The notes under the pieces: generated by a model | Databases searched by the model: none | What the model was told of the DNA's origin: nothing | Seen by the model: only the letters and a program-made list of their open reading frames with translations | Shown here: piece by piece, positions 23,301-32,130 of the stretch | Position numbering within the stretch: position 1 is the first letter of the stretch | How the letters are laid out: each line of letters opens with the position of its first letter | Made by a program: the position numbers and the translations under genes | DNA from: Agrobacterium vitis | GTDB taxonomy: Bacteria; Pseudomonadota; Alphaproteobacteria; Rhizobiales; Rhizobiaceae | Assembly: GCF_013337045.2 (NCBI RefSeq) | Contig: NZ_CP118261.1 | Location: forward strand, 434,001-498,000 | Reading direction: 5' to 3' | Length of the DNA stretch: 64,000 bases

Positions 23301-24320
23301 ATGGTCAAGGAACGGGTCACTGGGCTAAAGGATGTTGCCGCCGCCGCTGGCGTGTCGGTGACCACCGTGTCGCGCATGCTGAATGGCTCGCTTGATCTTC
23401 CCGGCGAGACGCGCAAGCGGATTGAAGACGCCATTGTCGCGCTCAAATATCAGCCAAATCCGCATGCAAGGCGTCTCAGCCGTGGCCGCTCGGACACCAT
23501 CGGTCTTGTGGTGCCGGATATTGCCAATCCGTTCTTTGCAACTCTGGTGGCTGCCGTCGAAGAGGAAGCGGATCTGCGCGGTTTGGCGCTGTCGCTCTAC
23601 GCCACGCTAAACCGCCCGGGTCGCGAAATGGCATACTTAAGCCTGCTGGAGCGCAACCATGTGGATGGCCTGATCTTTATCACCAATCACCCTGACCACG
23701 GTGAGTTGGCGGCGATCATCAACCGCACCGGAAAAGTGGTTGTGGTCGATGAAGACGTGCCGGATGCGACCGTGCCAAAGCTGTTTTGTGACAACCAGCA
23801 AGGCGGAGAACTGGCCGGGCAGCATCTGGCCGGTTTTGGCCATCGGCATGTTCTCTATATTGGCGGGCCGGATGTGATGATCAGCACCGAGCGCCGCTTT
23901 ATCGGGTTTGAAGCCGCCATGCGCGCCAAGCACGGTGAGAATGCGGTCATCGAGCGCTATTGCGGTGATTATACCGCCGAGTTTGGCAGACAGGCAGCGC
24001 GGCGTTTTCTGGAGGGCGCACGCGAGGCGACCGCGATTTTTGCCAGCTCCGACGAAATCGCCATCGGCGTCATTGAAGTGCTGCGGGCGGAAGGAATTTC
24101 CATTCCTGAGCAGATTTCGGTCATCGGTTTCGATGATGTTGGACCTTTGCATCTTTTTGCCCCGCCGCTGACGGCCATTCGTCAGCCGGTGCGGGGAATG
24201 GGAAGCCGCGCTCTTTCGCTGCTTCTCGACACCGATTGGCAACAGCCTGCGAGAGCATCGGAGGAATTGCTGCCAGTGGAAATCGTCGTGCGGAACTCCG
24301 TTGCACCGCCAGCGAAATAA
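23301..24320 (+). CDS. LacI-family transcriptional regulator
   Basis: Repressor (339 aa) with an N-terminal LacI helix-turn-helix (LKDVAAAAGVSVTTVSRMLNG at about 8-28, quoted as DVAAAAGVSVTTVSR) and hinge, followed by a periplasmic-binding-protein-like sugar-sensing domain (IGLVVPDIANPFF near 68). I place the start at ATG 23301, after the operator palindromes and preceded by AGGGTGG. An ATG at 23256 lies inside the promoter region. It leads a same-strand cluster of sugar-type ABC importer and catabolic genes and is presumably their repressor, with the effector an imported sugar-like compound. Confidence 0.9.
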   Translation: MVKERVTGLKDVAAAAGVSVTTVSRMLNGSLDLPGETRKRIEDAIVALKYQPNPHARRLSRGRSDTIGLVVPDIANPFFATLVAAVEEEADLRGLALSLYATLNRPGREMAYLSLLERNHVDGLIFITNHPDHGELAAIINRTGKVVVVDEDVPDATVPKLFCDNQQGGELAGQHLAGFGHRHVLYIGGPDVMISTERRFIGFEAAMRAKHGENAVIERYCGDYTAEFGRQAARRFLEGAREATAIFASSDEIAIGVIEVLRAEGISIPEQISVIGFDDVGPLHLFAPPLTAIRQPVRGMGSRALSLLLDTDWQQPARASEELLPVEIVVRNSVAPPAK

Positions 24321-24356
24321 CAAAAGCAACGGGCAAACCTATAACCAGAGGATGGA

Positions 24357-25316
24357 ATGATGACCCGGACTTTCACACGTAGAACCATCAATGCAGCCTT
24401 GGCTGTCACAGCCCTCACCGGCCTGTGCCTGACCGCAGGAATTGCCAATGCCGCGCAAAAAACCTTTGCGTTGGTGCAGATCAATCAACAGGCACTGTTT
24501 TTCAACCAGATCAATCAGGGTGCCCAGAAGGCCGCAGATGCCGCAGGCGCAAAACTGGTGATTTTCAACGCCAACAATGACCCTGCTGCTCAAAACAGCG
24601 CCATCGAGACCTATATTCAGCAGAAGGTAGACGGTATTGCCGTTGTGGCCATTGACGTCAACGGCATCATGCCAGCGGTCAAACAAGCAGCCGACGCCGG
24701 CATTCCGGTGGTCGCCATCGACAGCATTTTGCCTGCTGGCCCTCAGAAGGCACAGATTGGCGTCGATAACGCCAAGGCAGGAGCCGATATTGGCAAATTC
24801 TTCGTCGATTACGTCAAGAAGGACATGGGTGGCAAAGCCAAGCTGGGCGTTGTCGGCGCGCTGAACTCCTTCATCCAGAATATCCGCCAGAAGGGCTTTG
24901 AAGACACGATCAAGGGCGTCTCCGGCATCACCTCGGCAGGTGTGGTTGATGGCCAGAACGTGCAGGACAATGCGCTGGCAGCGGCTGAAAACCTGATCAC
25001 CGGCAACCCTGATATGACCGCTATCTATGCCACGGGCGAGCCAGCGCTGCTGGGTGCCGTTGCCGCCGTGCAAAGCCAGGGCAAGCAGGACAGTATCAAA
25101 GTGTTTGGCTGGGATCTGACCGCTCAGGCCATTGCCGGTATTGACGCCGGTTATGTTGCAGCCGTGATCCAGCAGGACCCGGCAGCCATGGGTGAAGCGG
25201 CTGTAAAAGCGCTGAAGACCATTGCTGACGGTGGCGCGGTTGAAAAGACCATTGCCGTGCCGGTCACCATCGTCACCAAGGCCAATGTTGAGCCTTACCG
25301 GGCCGTGTTCAAATGA
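24357..25316 (+). CDS. Sugar-type ABC transporter substrate-binding protein (RbsB-like)
   Basis: Periplasmic binding protein family 4/RbsB-like (319 aa) with a signal peptide of about 32 residues ending ANA-AQ; the twin Arg in TRRT may mark a Tat or plain Sec signal. Typical blocks are NQINQGAQKAADAAGA near 50, VDGIAVVAIDVNGI near 92 and VVAIDSILP near 118. Two adjacent ATGs (24357 and 24360) follow AGAGGA; either can start. It is cotranscribed with an ATPase and a permease (four-base overlaps). The family binds pentoses, hexoses, polyols or nucleosides. The downstream enzymes do not point to a single known sugar. Confidence 0.9.
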   Translation: MMTRTFTRRTINAALAVTALTGLCLTAGIANAAQKTFALVQINQQALFFNQINQGAQKAADAAGAKLVIFNANNDPAAQNSAIETYIQQKVDGIAVVAIDVNGIMPAVKQAADAGIPVVAIDSILPAGPQKAQIGVDNAKAGADIGKFFVDYVKKDMGGKAKLGVVGALNSFIQNIRQKGFEDTIKGVSGITSAGVVDGQNVQDNALAAAENLITGNPDMTAIYATGEPALLGAVAAVQSQGKQDSIKVFGWDLTAQAIAGIDAGYVAAVIQQDPAAMGEAAVKALKTIADGGAVEKTIAVPVTIVTKANVEPYRAVFK

Positions 25317-26128
25317 TTTCCGGTGGACAGCTCCCAACCGCTGTCCCTGGAGCCGGGGGAGTTGATCTCCCCCGGCAACCCGGAGAAGGCGGTGCGCGTG
25401 AACCCCGGATTTCGCTTCGTGGTATCCGCAAAACCTTTGGCTCGCATCAGGCGTTGCGTGGTGTTGATCTCGATCTTTTCCCCGGCGAATGCTTAGGCCT
25501 GGTCGGCGACAATGCGGCGGGGAAATCAACGCTCACCAAAGTGATCTCCGGCACTTATATCCCTGACGATGGCACCATCACGCTGGATGGCGAGGCGGTT
25601 CGGTTTTCCGGTCCAGCTGATGCCCGTTCGCGCAATATCGAGATGGTGTTTCAGGATTTGAGCCTGTGTGACCATATTGATGTGGTTGGCAATCTGTTTC
25701 TGGGCCGGGAATTGACCAAAGGCCCGTTTCTGGATCGCGCCCGTATGCTGGTGGAAGCGCGCAAGATGCTGGATGCGCTGGAAATCCGCATTCCGCGCCT
25801 CACCGCCAAAGTCGAGAAATTGTCGGGCGGCCAGCGGCAGGCGATTGCCATTGCCCGTGCGGCCTCATTCAATCCCAAAGTGCTGATCATGGATGAGCCA
25901 ACCTCGGCACTGGCCGTGGCGGAAGTGGAAGCGGTGCTGGCACTGATCAACCGCGTCAAGGCCCGAGGCGTTTCCGTGGTGCTGATCACCCATCGCCTGC
26001 AAGATCTGTTTCGTGTCTGCGACCGCATCGCGGTGATGTATGAAGGCACGAAAGTGGCCGAGCGGCAGATTGGTAGCACCAACCTTGAAGATCTGGTGAA
26101 ATTGATCGTCGGAGGGGAAAGACATTGA
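25313..26128 (+). CDS. Sugar ABC transporter ATP-binding protein
   Basis: ATPase (271 aa) with a single nucleotide-binding domain. It has Walker A GDNAAGKST near 64, Q-loop VFQDLSLCDH, signature LSGGQRQ near 168 and Walker B VLIMDEPTSAL near 188. Most carbohydrate uptake transporter 2 systems (RbsA) have two such domains in one protein, so this is the single-domain variant. The first 30 residues are Gly/Pro-rich and not conserved; a later start is possible. It overlaps both neighbours by four bases. Confidence 0.9.
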   Translation: MISGGQLPTAVPGAGGVDLPRQPGEGGAREPRISLRGIRKTFGSHQALRGVDLDLFPGECLGLVGDNAAGKSTLTKVISGTYIPDDGTITLDGEAVRFSGPADARSRNIEMVFQDLSLCDHIDVVGNLFLGRELTKGPFLDRARMLVEARKMLDALEIRIPRLTAKVEKLSGGQRQAIAIARAASFNPKVLIMDEPTSALAVAEVEAVLALINRVKARGVSVVLITHRLQDLFRVCDRIAVMYEGTKVAERQIGSTNLEDLVKLIVGGERH

Positions 26129-27129
26129 CCGCCTATACTGAACGCGCCAAAGGCTCGCCCTTCGCTGACTTTATCACCGAAAATGCCCAGGTTCTGTCGA
26201 TTGCTATTTTCTTCTTTGCCTGCATGGTTTTCTTTTCCGTCACGACCGATACATTTCTCACGCTCGGCAATATCCTCAATGTGGTGCGGCAGGCAGCGCC
26301 CATTTTGATTGTTGCTGTGGCGATGACACTGGTGATTGTGACTGGCGGCATTGATCTTTCCGTTGGCTCGCTGGTGGCGCTGATCAATGCAACGGTAGCG
26401 ATTGTGCTGGCAACGGGCCTGTCATGGCCGTTGGCCGTGTTGCTCATGCTGGTGTTGGGCGGCGTGATTGGCCTGATACAGGGCTGGTTCATTGCCTATC
26501 AGGGCATTCCGGCCTTTATCGTCACGCTGGCTGGCCTGTCCATCCTACGCGGCGTGGCGCTCTACATCACCCAAGGCTATTCCATTCCCATCAACGAGGT
26601 GCCGGGGTTCTTCACGCTGGGTCGTGGTGAGTTCCTGAGCCTTCCTGTTCCGGCTCTGATTGCCATTGCCGTGACCATCTTTGGGTTTGTGTTGGTCTCC
26701 TCCACCAAATATGGCCGTCAAGTGGTGGCCGTCGGCTCCAATCTGGAAGCGGCACGTCGGGTGGGCATGCCCGCGAAATGGATAGTCGCCTCTGTCTATC
26801 TGGTGTCTGGCGTGGCTTGCGCCCTTGCTGGCCTGTTGATTGCGGCCCGCCTTGGTTCAGGCTCCTCCAACGCCGCCGTCGGCTTTGAATTGCAGGTGAT
26901 TGCTGCCGTGGTTTTGGGTGGCACGTCGCTGACGGGCGGGCGCGGCACCATGCTGGGAACGCTGCTGGGCACCATGACCATCGCGGTGATCGGCAATGGT
27001 CTCATTCTCATGCATATCTCGCCGTTTTTCACGCAGATTGTCACGGGCGCGATCATTCTTGTGGCGATCTGGCTGAACACCCGGATCTTTTCCGCAAACT
27101 TCCGCTTCGGCGCCGCGAAGAAAGGGTGA
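26125..27129 (+). CDS. Sugar ABC transporter permease (RbsC-like)
   Basis: Inner-membrane permease (334 aa) of the branched-chain/ribose family. About nine to ten hydrophobic segments, the conserved TGGIDLSVGS near 72-81, and the GGTSLTGGRGTMLGTLLG block near 270-285 are visible. It forms the channel, probably as a homodimer, with the preceding ATPase. The initiation codon is TTG at 26125 inside the end of the ATPase gene, preceded by GGAGGGG. The phosphotriesterase-like gene follows after 3 bp. Confidence 0.9.
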   Translation: MTAYTERAKGSPFADFITENAQVLSIAIFFFACMVFFSVTTDTFLTLGNILNVVRQAAPILIVAVAMTLVIVTGGIDLSVGSLVALINATVAIVLATGLSWPLAVLLMLVLGGVIGLIQGWFIAYQGIPAFIVTLAGLSILRGVALYITQGYSIPINEVPGFFTLGRGEFLSLPVPALIAIAVTIFGFVLVSSTKYGRQVVAVGSNLEAARRVGMPAKWIVASVYLVSGVACALAGLLIAARLGSGSSNAAVGFELQVIAAVVLGGTSLTGGRGTMLGTLLGTMTIAVIGNGLILMHISPFFTQIVTGAIILVAIWLNTRIFSANFRFGAAKKG

Positions 27130-27132
27130 GAT

Positions 27133-28200
27133 ATGACCAGTGAACTCTCAGAGGCTCATATCCGCTCCGGCAAGGTGATGACGGTGGCCGGCCCCATCTC
27201 AGTGGACCAGATGGGCGTGACCTTGATGCACGAGCACATCCTCAATGATTGCCGTTGTTGGTGGCATCAGCCTAAAACGCCTGATCGGCAATATCTGGCA
27301 GAAGGCTTCGTCTGCATGGAGATTCTGGGCGAGTTGCGCCAGGACCCCTTTGTGAACAAGCATAACATCACGCTGGATGACGAGCCTTTGGCCATCCTTG
27401 AGCTGATGGATTTTGCCAAAGCGGGTGGCAAGACCGTGGTAGAGCCAACCTGTCAGGGCATTGGCCGTAATCCTATGGCGCTGCGCCGTATTGCCAAGGC
27501 GTCCGGGCTGAATATTGTTATGGGCGCTGGCTATTATCTGGCTTCATCCCATCCCGCCAAGGTGGCAGAGATGACGGTGGAGGCCATTGCCGATGAAATT
27601 GTGCAGGAAGCGCTGGTTGGCGTTGATGGTACCGATGTCAAAATCGGCCTGATTGGGGAAATTGGCGTCTCCTCTGATTTCACCGCTGAGGAGGAAAAGT
27701 CACTGCGGGCCGCAGCCCAGGCGCAGTTACGCACCGGCCTGCCGCTGATGGTGCATCTGCCGGGCTGGTATCGGCTGGGTCACAAAGTGCTGGATATTGC
27801 CGCAGAAGAAGGGGCAGACCTGCGCCACACGGTGCTGTGCCACATGAACCCATCCCATGATGATCTGACCTATCAAGGCGAACTGGCCAGCCGGGGTGCG
27901 TTTATTGAATATGACATGATCGGCATGGATTTTTTCTACGCCGATCAGCAGGTGCAATGCCCCAGCGATGAGGATGCCGCCCGCGCCATCGTCAAGCTGG
28001 TGGAGATGGGCCATTTCGACCGCATCCTGCTCTCCCATGATGTGTTTTTGAAGATGATGCTCAGCCGCTATGGCGGCAATGGCTATGCCTATATTTTGCG
28101 GCATTTCTTGCCGCGCCTCCAGCGTCATGGCCTCGGTGCTGACGCTCTCACCACCCTCATGCGGGGCAATCCCCGTTCGGTCTTTCAGGCTGCCGCCTGA
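27133..28200 (+). CDS. Phosphotriesterase-family metal-dependent hydrolase
   Basis: Amidohydrolase-superfamily protein (355 aa) of the phosphotriesterase/PHP-lactonase family, a TIM barrel with a binuclear metal site. The first-strand HEH motif lies near 34-36, Glu in VVEPTC near 105 (the bridging position, Lys in some relatives), His in MVHLPG near 208, His in LCHMNPSHDD near 236 and the final Asp in SHDVF near 299. Family members hydrolyse lactones, phosphate esters or carboxylic esters. In a sugar cluster a sugar lactonase is likely, but this is inference. It starts three bases after the permease gene. Confidence 0.85.
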   Translation: MTSELSEAHIRSGKVMTVAGPISVDQMGVTLMHEHILNDCRCWWHQPKTPDRQYLAEGFVCMEILGELRQDPFVNKHNITLDDEPLAILELMDFAKAGGKTVVEPTCQGIGRNPMALRRIAKASGLNIVMGAGYYLASSHPAKVAEMTVEAIADEIVQEALVGVDGTDVKIGLIGEIGVSSDFTAEEEKSLRAAAQAQLRTGLPLMVHLPGWYRLGHKVLDIAAEEGADLRHTVLCHMNPSHDDLTYQGELASRGAFIEYDMIGMDFFYADQQVQCPSDEDAARAIVKLVEMGHFDRILLSHDVFLKMMLSRYGGNGYAYILRHFLPRLQRHGLGADALTTLMRGNPRSVFQAAA

Positions 28201-28230
28201 GACCTGTTGCATCAGATAAGGACAAAGAAC

Positions 28231-29001
28231 ATGACAAAGAAAATTCTTCTCGTGGGTGAAAGCTGGGTCAGCTCCGCCACGCATTACAAAGGTTTTGATC
28301 AGTTTGGCAGCGTCACCTTTCATCTGGGCGCGGAGCCGCTGGTGAAAGCATTGGAAGGCAGCGAATTTGAGCTGACCTATATGCCTGCCCATGAAGCAGT
28401 GGAAAAATTCCCCTTCGAGATGGCCGGTCTCGATGCCTATGATGCCATTATCCTCTCCGACATCGGGGCGAATTCCCTGCTGCTGCCACCTGCCGTGTGG
28501 CTGCATTCCAAAACCGTTCCCAACCGCCTGAAGCTGATCAAGGCCTGGGTGGAAAAGGGCGGCAACCTGCTGATGGTCGGTGGCTATTTCTCGTTCCAGG
28601 GCATTGATGGCAAGGCCCGCTGGCGTCGCACGCCGGTGGAAGACGTGCTGCCCGTCACCTGCCTGCCCTATGATGACCGGGTGGAAATCCCTGAAGGCTC
28701 AACCGCCGATGTGATCAAGCCCAACCACCCAACCGTTGCTGGCCTCACCGGTGAATGGCCTTTGCTGCTCGGCGTCAACGAGGTTGAGGTGCGCGAGGGT
28801 GATGATGTCGAGGTGATTGTACGTCTGCCCAAGGATCAGGGCAGCCATCCGCTGCTGGTCACCGGCACGTTTGGCAAGGGCCGTACCGTGGCCTGGACGT
28901 CTGATATCGGACCCCATTGGCTCTCGCCTGCGTTTTGCGAGTGGGAAGGCTATGGCAAGCTGTGGAAGAACATTCTGGGCTGGATGACGCAAGCGCGGTG
29001 A
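28231..29001 (+). CDS. Glutamine amidotransferase-like protein (DUF1355-type)
   Basis: Protein of 256 aa with a class I glutamine-amidotransferase-like (ThuA/DJ-1-type) fold: ILLVGESWVS at the N-terminus, YDAIILSDIG near 78-87, WVEKGGNLLMVGGYFSFQG near 110-127, and GRTVAWTSDIGPHW near the C-terminus. The usual nucleophilic Cys is not present at the elbow (VGGYFSF), so amidotransferase catalysis is unlikely. AAGGA at 28218-28222 supports ATG 28231. It belongs to the importer operon. Family members are frequent beside sugar or lactonase genes, with function unknown. Confidence 0.75.
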   Translation: MTKKILLVGESWVSSATHYKGFDQFGSVTFHLGAEPLVKALEGSEFELTYMPAHEAVEKFPFEMAGLDAYDAIILSDIGANSLLLPPAVWLHSKTVPNRLKLIKAWVEKGGNLLMVGGYFSFQGIDGKARWRRTPVEDVLPVTCLPYDDRVEIPEGSTADVIKPNHPTVAGLTGEWPLLLGVNEVEVREGDDVEVIVRLPKDQGSHPLLVTGTFGKGRTVAWTSDIGPHWLSPAFCEWEGYGKLWKNILGWMTQAR

Positions 29002-29006
29002 TGTTC

Positions 29007-29906
29007 TCACGTGGCGAGGATAGCTGCCAACTCGGTCTGTGATGGAAACGCAGACCGGGTTCCCCGGCGACTGACGGTGATGCTGGCGGCCTGTGCTGCA
29101 TGGCGCAGCGCCAGGCCATCGGGCATGACATGGCGCAAACTGCTGGACGCCAGCGCAACCGCCATGAACGTGTCGCCAGCACCAGTGGTGTCAACAGCAA
29201 CGGATGGAACGGCTGGGATTGTGGTGGTGCCGGTGCGATCCGCCAAGATCGCTCCCTTGCCGCCAAGGGTGATGATGACGGTACCAACACCGGCATCACG
29301 CAAGCATTGGGTGGCGGCTTCGCCGCTTTCACCTGTCAGCTTATCGGCTTCGCCCTGGTTCAAAAAGGCAATGTCGATCAGCGACCAAAGGGCAGCAAAG
29401 CCGGGCCGCAACGGTGATGGGTTAAAGGCGGTGATCATACCACGGCGTTTGGCCTCGTGTAGGAGGGCAGCCGTGGTATCATCGGTGAGATTGCCTTGGA
29501 GAATGGCCAGATCGCCGGGTTTTGCCGCCTGTAAGACGCTGGTAACATGCTCGGGCCGGACGCTGGCGGCGCAGTCTGTTGTGGTGATGATGGCATTTTC
29601 GCCATCCGGTATGGTGAAGATCATCGAGACGTCGCTGGCTTTATCGACAAGTTCGATCAAGCGGGTATCGATCGGCTCCAGAGACAGGCTCTGCCGGATC
29701 ATCGAGGCGCGAAAGTCGTTGCCGACAGCGGCAATCAGCGTGGTGCCCAAACCGGCGCGGCCCAGAACAATCGCCTGGTTGGCGCCTTTGCCACCCAGAT
29801 CCGTGCTTTGCTGCTGGCCAAAAATCGACGCGCCAGCCTCTGGCATGGTCGGTACGGACATGATTTCATCGATTGCGACATTGCCGATTACCCAGGCACG
29901 CATCAC
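29007..29906 (-). CDS. PfkB-family carbohydrate kinase (ribokinase-like)
   Basis: Kinase (299 aa) that should phosphorylate a sugar or nucleoside. The PfkB signatures are visible: DLGGKGANQA near 36-45 for substrate binding and DTTGAGDTFMA near 240-250 with the catalytic Asp of the GAGD anion hole. The ends carry adjacent ATGs; I keep the outer. It lies on the minus strand inside an otherwise plus-strand cluster, its stop five bases from the preceding gene's stop and its start 43 bp from the start of the next gene. It may be transcribed separately yet serve the same pathway. Confidence 0.9.
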   Translation of the reverse strand: MMRAWVIGNVAIDEIMSVPTMPEAGASIFGQQQSTDLGGKGANQAIVLGRAGLGTTLIAAVGNDFRASMIRQSLSLEPIDTRLIELVDKASDVSMIFTIPDGENAIITTTDCAASVRPEHVTSVLQAAKPGDLAILQGNLTDDTTAALLHEAKRRGMITAFNPSPLRPGFAALWSLIDIAFLNQGEADKLTGESGEAATQCLRDAGVGTVIITLGGKGAILADRTGTTTIPAVPSVAVDTTGAGDTFMAVALASSSLRHVMPDGLALRHAAQAASITVSRRGTRSAFPSQTELAAILAT

Positions 29907-29949
29907 AGACTTTCAACACGCATGGCAGGCTTTCAAAAGGAAATGAGAA

Positions 29950-30792
29950 ATGCTGGATATATCCGACAACACATCAAGCGCCATACGGGAAATTTTCGGG
30001 CGCGACAAGGCGCTGATCGGCATGATCCATTGCCCGGCCTTTCCCGGTGCGCCGCGCTATCGCGGCGCGAGCATGACAGAGATTTACGATGCCTGCATGC
30101 TTGATGCCGAAGCGCTGATTGAGGGCGGCATGCATGGGCTGATGATTGAAAACCACGGCGACATTCCTTTTTCCAAGCCGGATGACATCGGGCCGGAAAC
30201 ATCCGCCTTCATGAGTGTGGTGACTGACCGCATTTGCCGTGCGGTTGGTGTGCCACTGGGTATCAATGTCCTGGCCAATGCGCCCATTCCGGCCTTTGCC
30301 ATTGCCATGGCGGGCGGGGCAAAATTCGTGCGGGTCAACCAATGGGCCAATGCCTATGTCGCGAATGAAGGCTTCATGGAGGGACGGGCGGCGGAGGCCA
30401 TGCGCTACCGTTCCATGCTACGGGCCGAACATATCAAGGTGTTTGCCGATAGCCATGTCAAGCACGGCGCCCACGCCATCACTGCCGACCGCACCATTCA
30501 GGAATTGACCCGTGACCTTGCGTTTTTCGATGCCGATGCGGTGATTGCCACCGGCCAACGCACCGGCAATTCCGCGACGATGGAGGAGATTGAAGAGATT
30601 GGAGCGGCGACGCATCTGCCTCTTTTGGTTGGTTCGGGTGTTTCCAAGGACAATATCGTCGAGATCCTGAAACGCACCAACGGGGTTATCGTTGCTTCAT
30701 CACTCAAACATGGCGATGTCTGGTGGAATCCCGTGGATATTGAGCGCGTTAAGGCTTTTGTGGCGGCGGCCCAGCCGGGCTTGAAGGCGTAA
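29950..30792 (+). CDS. BtpA/SgcQ family protein
   Basis: Protein of 280 aa of the BtpA family, a TIM barrel: ALIGMIHCPAFPGAPRY near 20-36, GLMIENHGDIPF near 65-76, LGINVLANAPIPAFAIA near 95-112 and RVNQWANAYV near 120. The namesake supports photosystem I biogenesis in cyanobacteria, while the bacterial SgcQ relatives sit in sugar operons with kinases and are probably enzymes acting on sugar phosphates or nucleosides. AAAGGAAATGAGAA upstream gives a ribosome binding site. It is followed five bases later by the amidohydrolase gene. Function in this cluster is unknown. Confidence 0.82.
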   Translation: MLDISDNTSSAIREIFGRDKALIGMIHCPAFPGAPRYRGASMTEIYDACMLDAEALIEGGMHGLMIENHGDIPFSKPDDIGPETSAFMSVVTDRICRAVGVPLGINVLANAPIPAFAIAMAGGAKFVRVNQWANAYVANEGFMEGRAAEAMRYRSMLRAEHIKVFADSHVKHGAHAITADRTIQELTRDLAFFDADAVIATGQRTGNSATMEEIEEIGAATHLPLLVGSGVSKDNIVEILKRTNGVIVASSLKHGDVWWNPVDIERVKAFVAAAQPGLKA

Positions 30793-30797
30793 ATACC

Positions 30798-32093
30798 ATG
30801 GCACAAGCGGGTAAAGGACTGTTAGAGGTCAATGGCGAGCGGCTTTTGGCCCGATTGGACCAATTTGCCGCGATTGGTGCTACGTCCAAAGGTGGTGTTA
30901 ATCGGCAGGCCCTGACGGCGCTTGATCGTCAGGCGCGGCAATTGCTGGCCGATCTTGGTCGGGCGCGTGGATTTTCTGTCTATCAGGACCCGATCGCCAA
31001 CCTGTTCCTGCGCCGCGAGGGACTAAATCCGGATTTACCGCCGCTGCTGATTGGCAGTCATCTCGACAGTCAGCCCTCTGGCGGGCGGTTTGATGGTGCG
31101 CTAGGCACACTCTGCGCGTTCGAAGTGCTCGAAACATTGGAAGATCACGGCATAGAGACAGAGCGCGCCGTGGAAGTCGTTGCCTTCACCAATGAAGAAG
31201 GCTGCCGTTTTGCCCCCGGATGCATGGGGTCCATGGCCTTTTCGAAGGGTGCCATTTCCCCCGCATGGCCTATGGCGCGGGCAACGGATGGCGCGCTGTT
31301 TTCCGATGATTTGGCAGCAACGCTTGCTGACTTGCAAGGCGCTGCCATGAGGCCGCTGGGCTTTCCGGTGTTTGCTTATCTTGAAGTGCATATCGAGCAA
31401 GGCCCATCCTTGGAAAAAGAGGGTCTGCCCATCGGCATCGTCACGGGGATTCAAGGCACCCGCTGGCTTCAGGTGACCATTTCGGGCCAGACTGCCCATG
31501 CAGGCACCACAGCACTGTCCTACCGCAAAGACCCCATGCGCGCCGCCGTCTCCGGCTTGAACGTGCTTTATCATGACATCATGCCGCAAGATGCCCAATC
31601 ACGTCTGACAGTCGGCCGGTTTTCGCTGGAACCGGGGGCCATCAATGCCATTCCGGCAGCCGTGACGTTTTCGCTGGATATCCGCCACCCCAATTTTGAG
31701 CAACTGGATCTGATCGAAGCGAAGATACGCAAGGTCCTGCAGGATCATGCTGGCGAGAATGGATGTGATCTCGAAATTGAACTGCTCTTCGACATGGCTC
31801 CAGCGCGTTTCACGGATCATCTGGTTACCATACTGGAGAGCGCCGCGATTGATGCCGGTTTTGCCCATAAATCCATGGTGTCCGGTGCTTTTCACGATGC
31901 ACTTTTCATCAATCGTGTCGCACCCTCTGCGATGATTTTTACTCCATGTCGAGATGGATTGAGCCATAACGAAGAAGAGTATGTCAAACCTGCGGATTCT
32001 GTCGCAGGGGCGCAAGTGCTGCTGACTGCAAGCTTGCAACTCCTGTCGAACTTGGCGACACCAGCATCTGTAGTTGTCGCTCACCTACGTTAG
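30798..32093 (+). CDS. M20-family Zn-dependent amidohydrolase (N-carbamoyl amino acid hydrolase / allantoate hydrolase type)
   Basis: Metal-dependent amidase (431 aa) of the hydantoinase/carbamoylase M20 family. Metal-binding GSHLDSQPSGGRFDGALG near 82-99 (His, Asp), the catalytic/metal Glu pair in FTNEEGCRF near 131, and the HIEQGP motif near 196 are all seen. Family members cleave ureido groups from N-carbamoyl amino acids, ureidopropionate or allantoate. It ends the cluster. Its presence with a kinase and lactonase-like hydrolase suggests the substrate contains a ureido or amide group. The unrelated RND genes converge on it from the other strand. Confidence 0.88.
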   Translation: MAQAGKGLLEVNGERLLARLDQFAAIGATSKGGVNRQALTALDRQARQLLADLGRARGFSVYQDPIANLFLRREGLNPDLPPLLIGSHLDSQPSGGRFDGALGTLCAFEVLETLEDHGIETERAVEVVAFTNEEGCRFAPGCMGSMAFSKGAISPAWPMARATDGALFSDDLAATLADLQGAAMRPLGFPVFAYLEVHIEQGPSLEKEGLPIGIVTGIQGTRWLQVTISGQTAHAGTTALSYRKDPMRAAVSGLNVLYHDIMPQDAQSRLTVGRFSLEPGAINAIPAAVTFSLDIRHPNFEQLDLIEAKIRKVLQDHAGENGCDLEIELLFDMAPARFTDHLVTILESAAIDAGFAHKSMVSGAFHDALFINRVAPSAMIFTPCRDGLSHNEEEYVKPADSVAGAQVLLTASLQLLSNLATPASVVVAHLR

Positions 32094-32130
32094 AGTGCCA
32101 GGAGACAGCCAATCAACTTAATCGAAACCA

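Noticed and set aside
24339..25529. Minus-strand open frame of nearly 400 codons
   Set aside because: It mirrors the sugar binding-protein gene, which has a signal peptide, ribosome binding site and operon context; the mirror peptide is His/Gly-rich noise.
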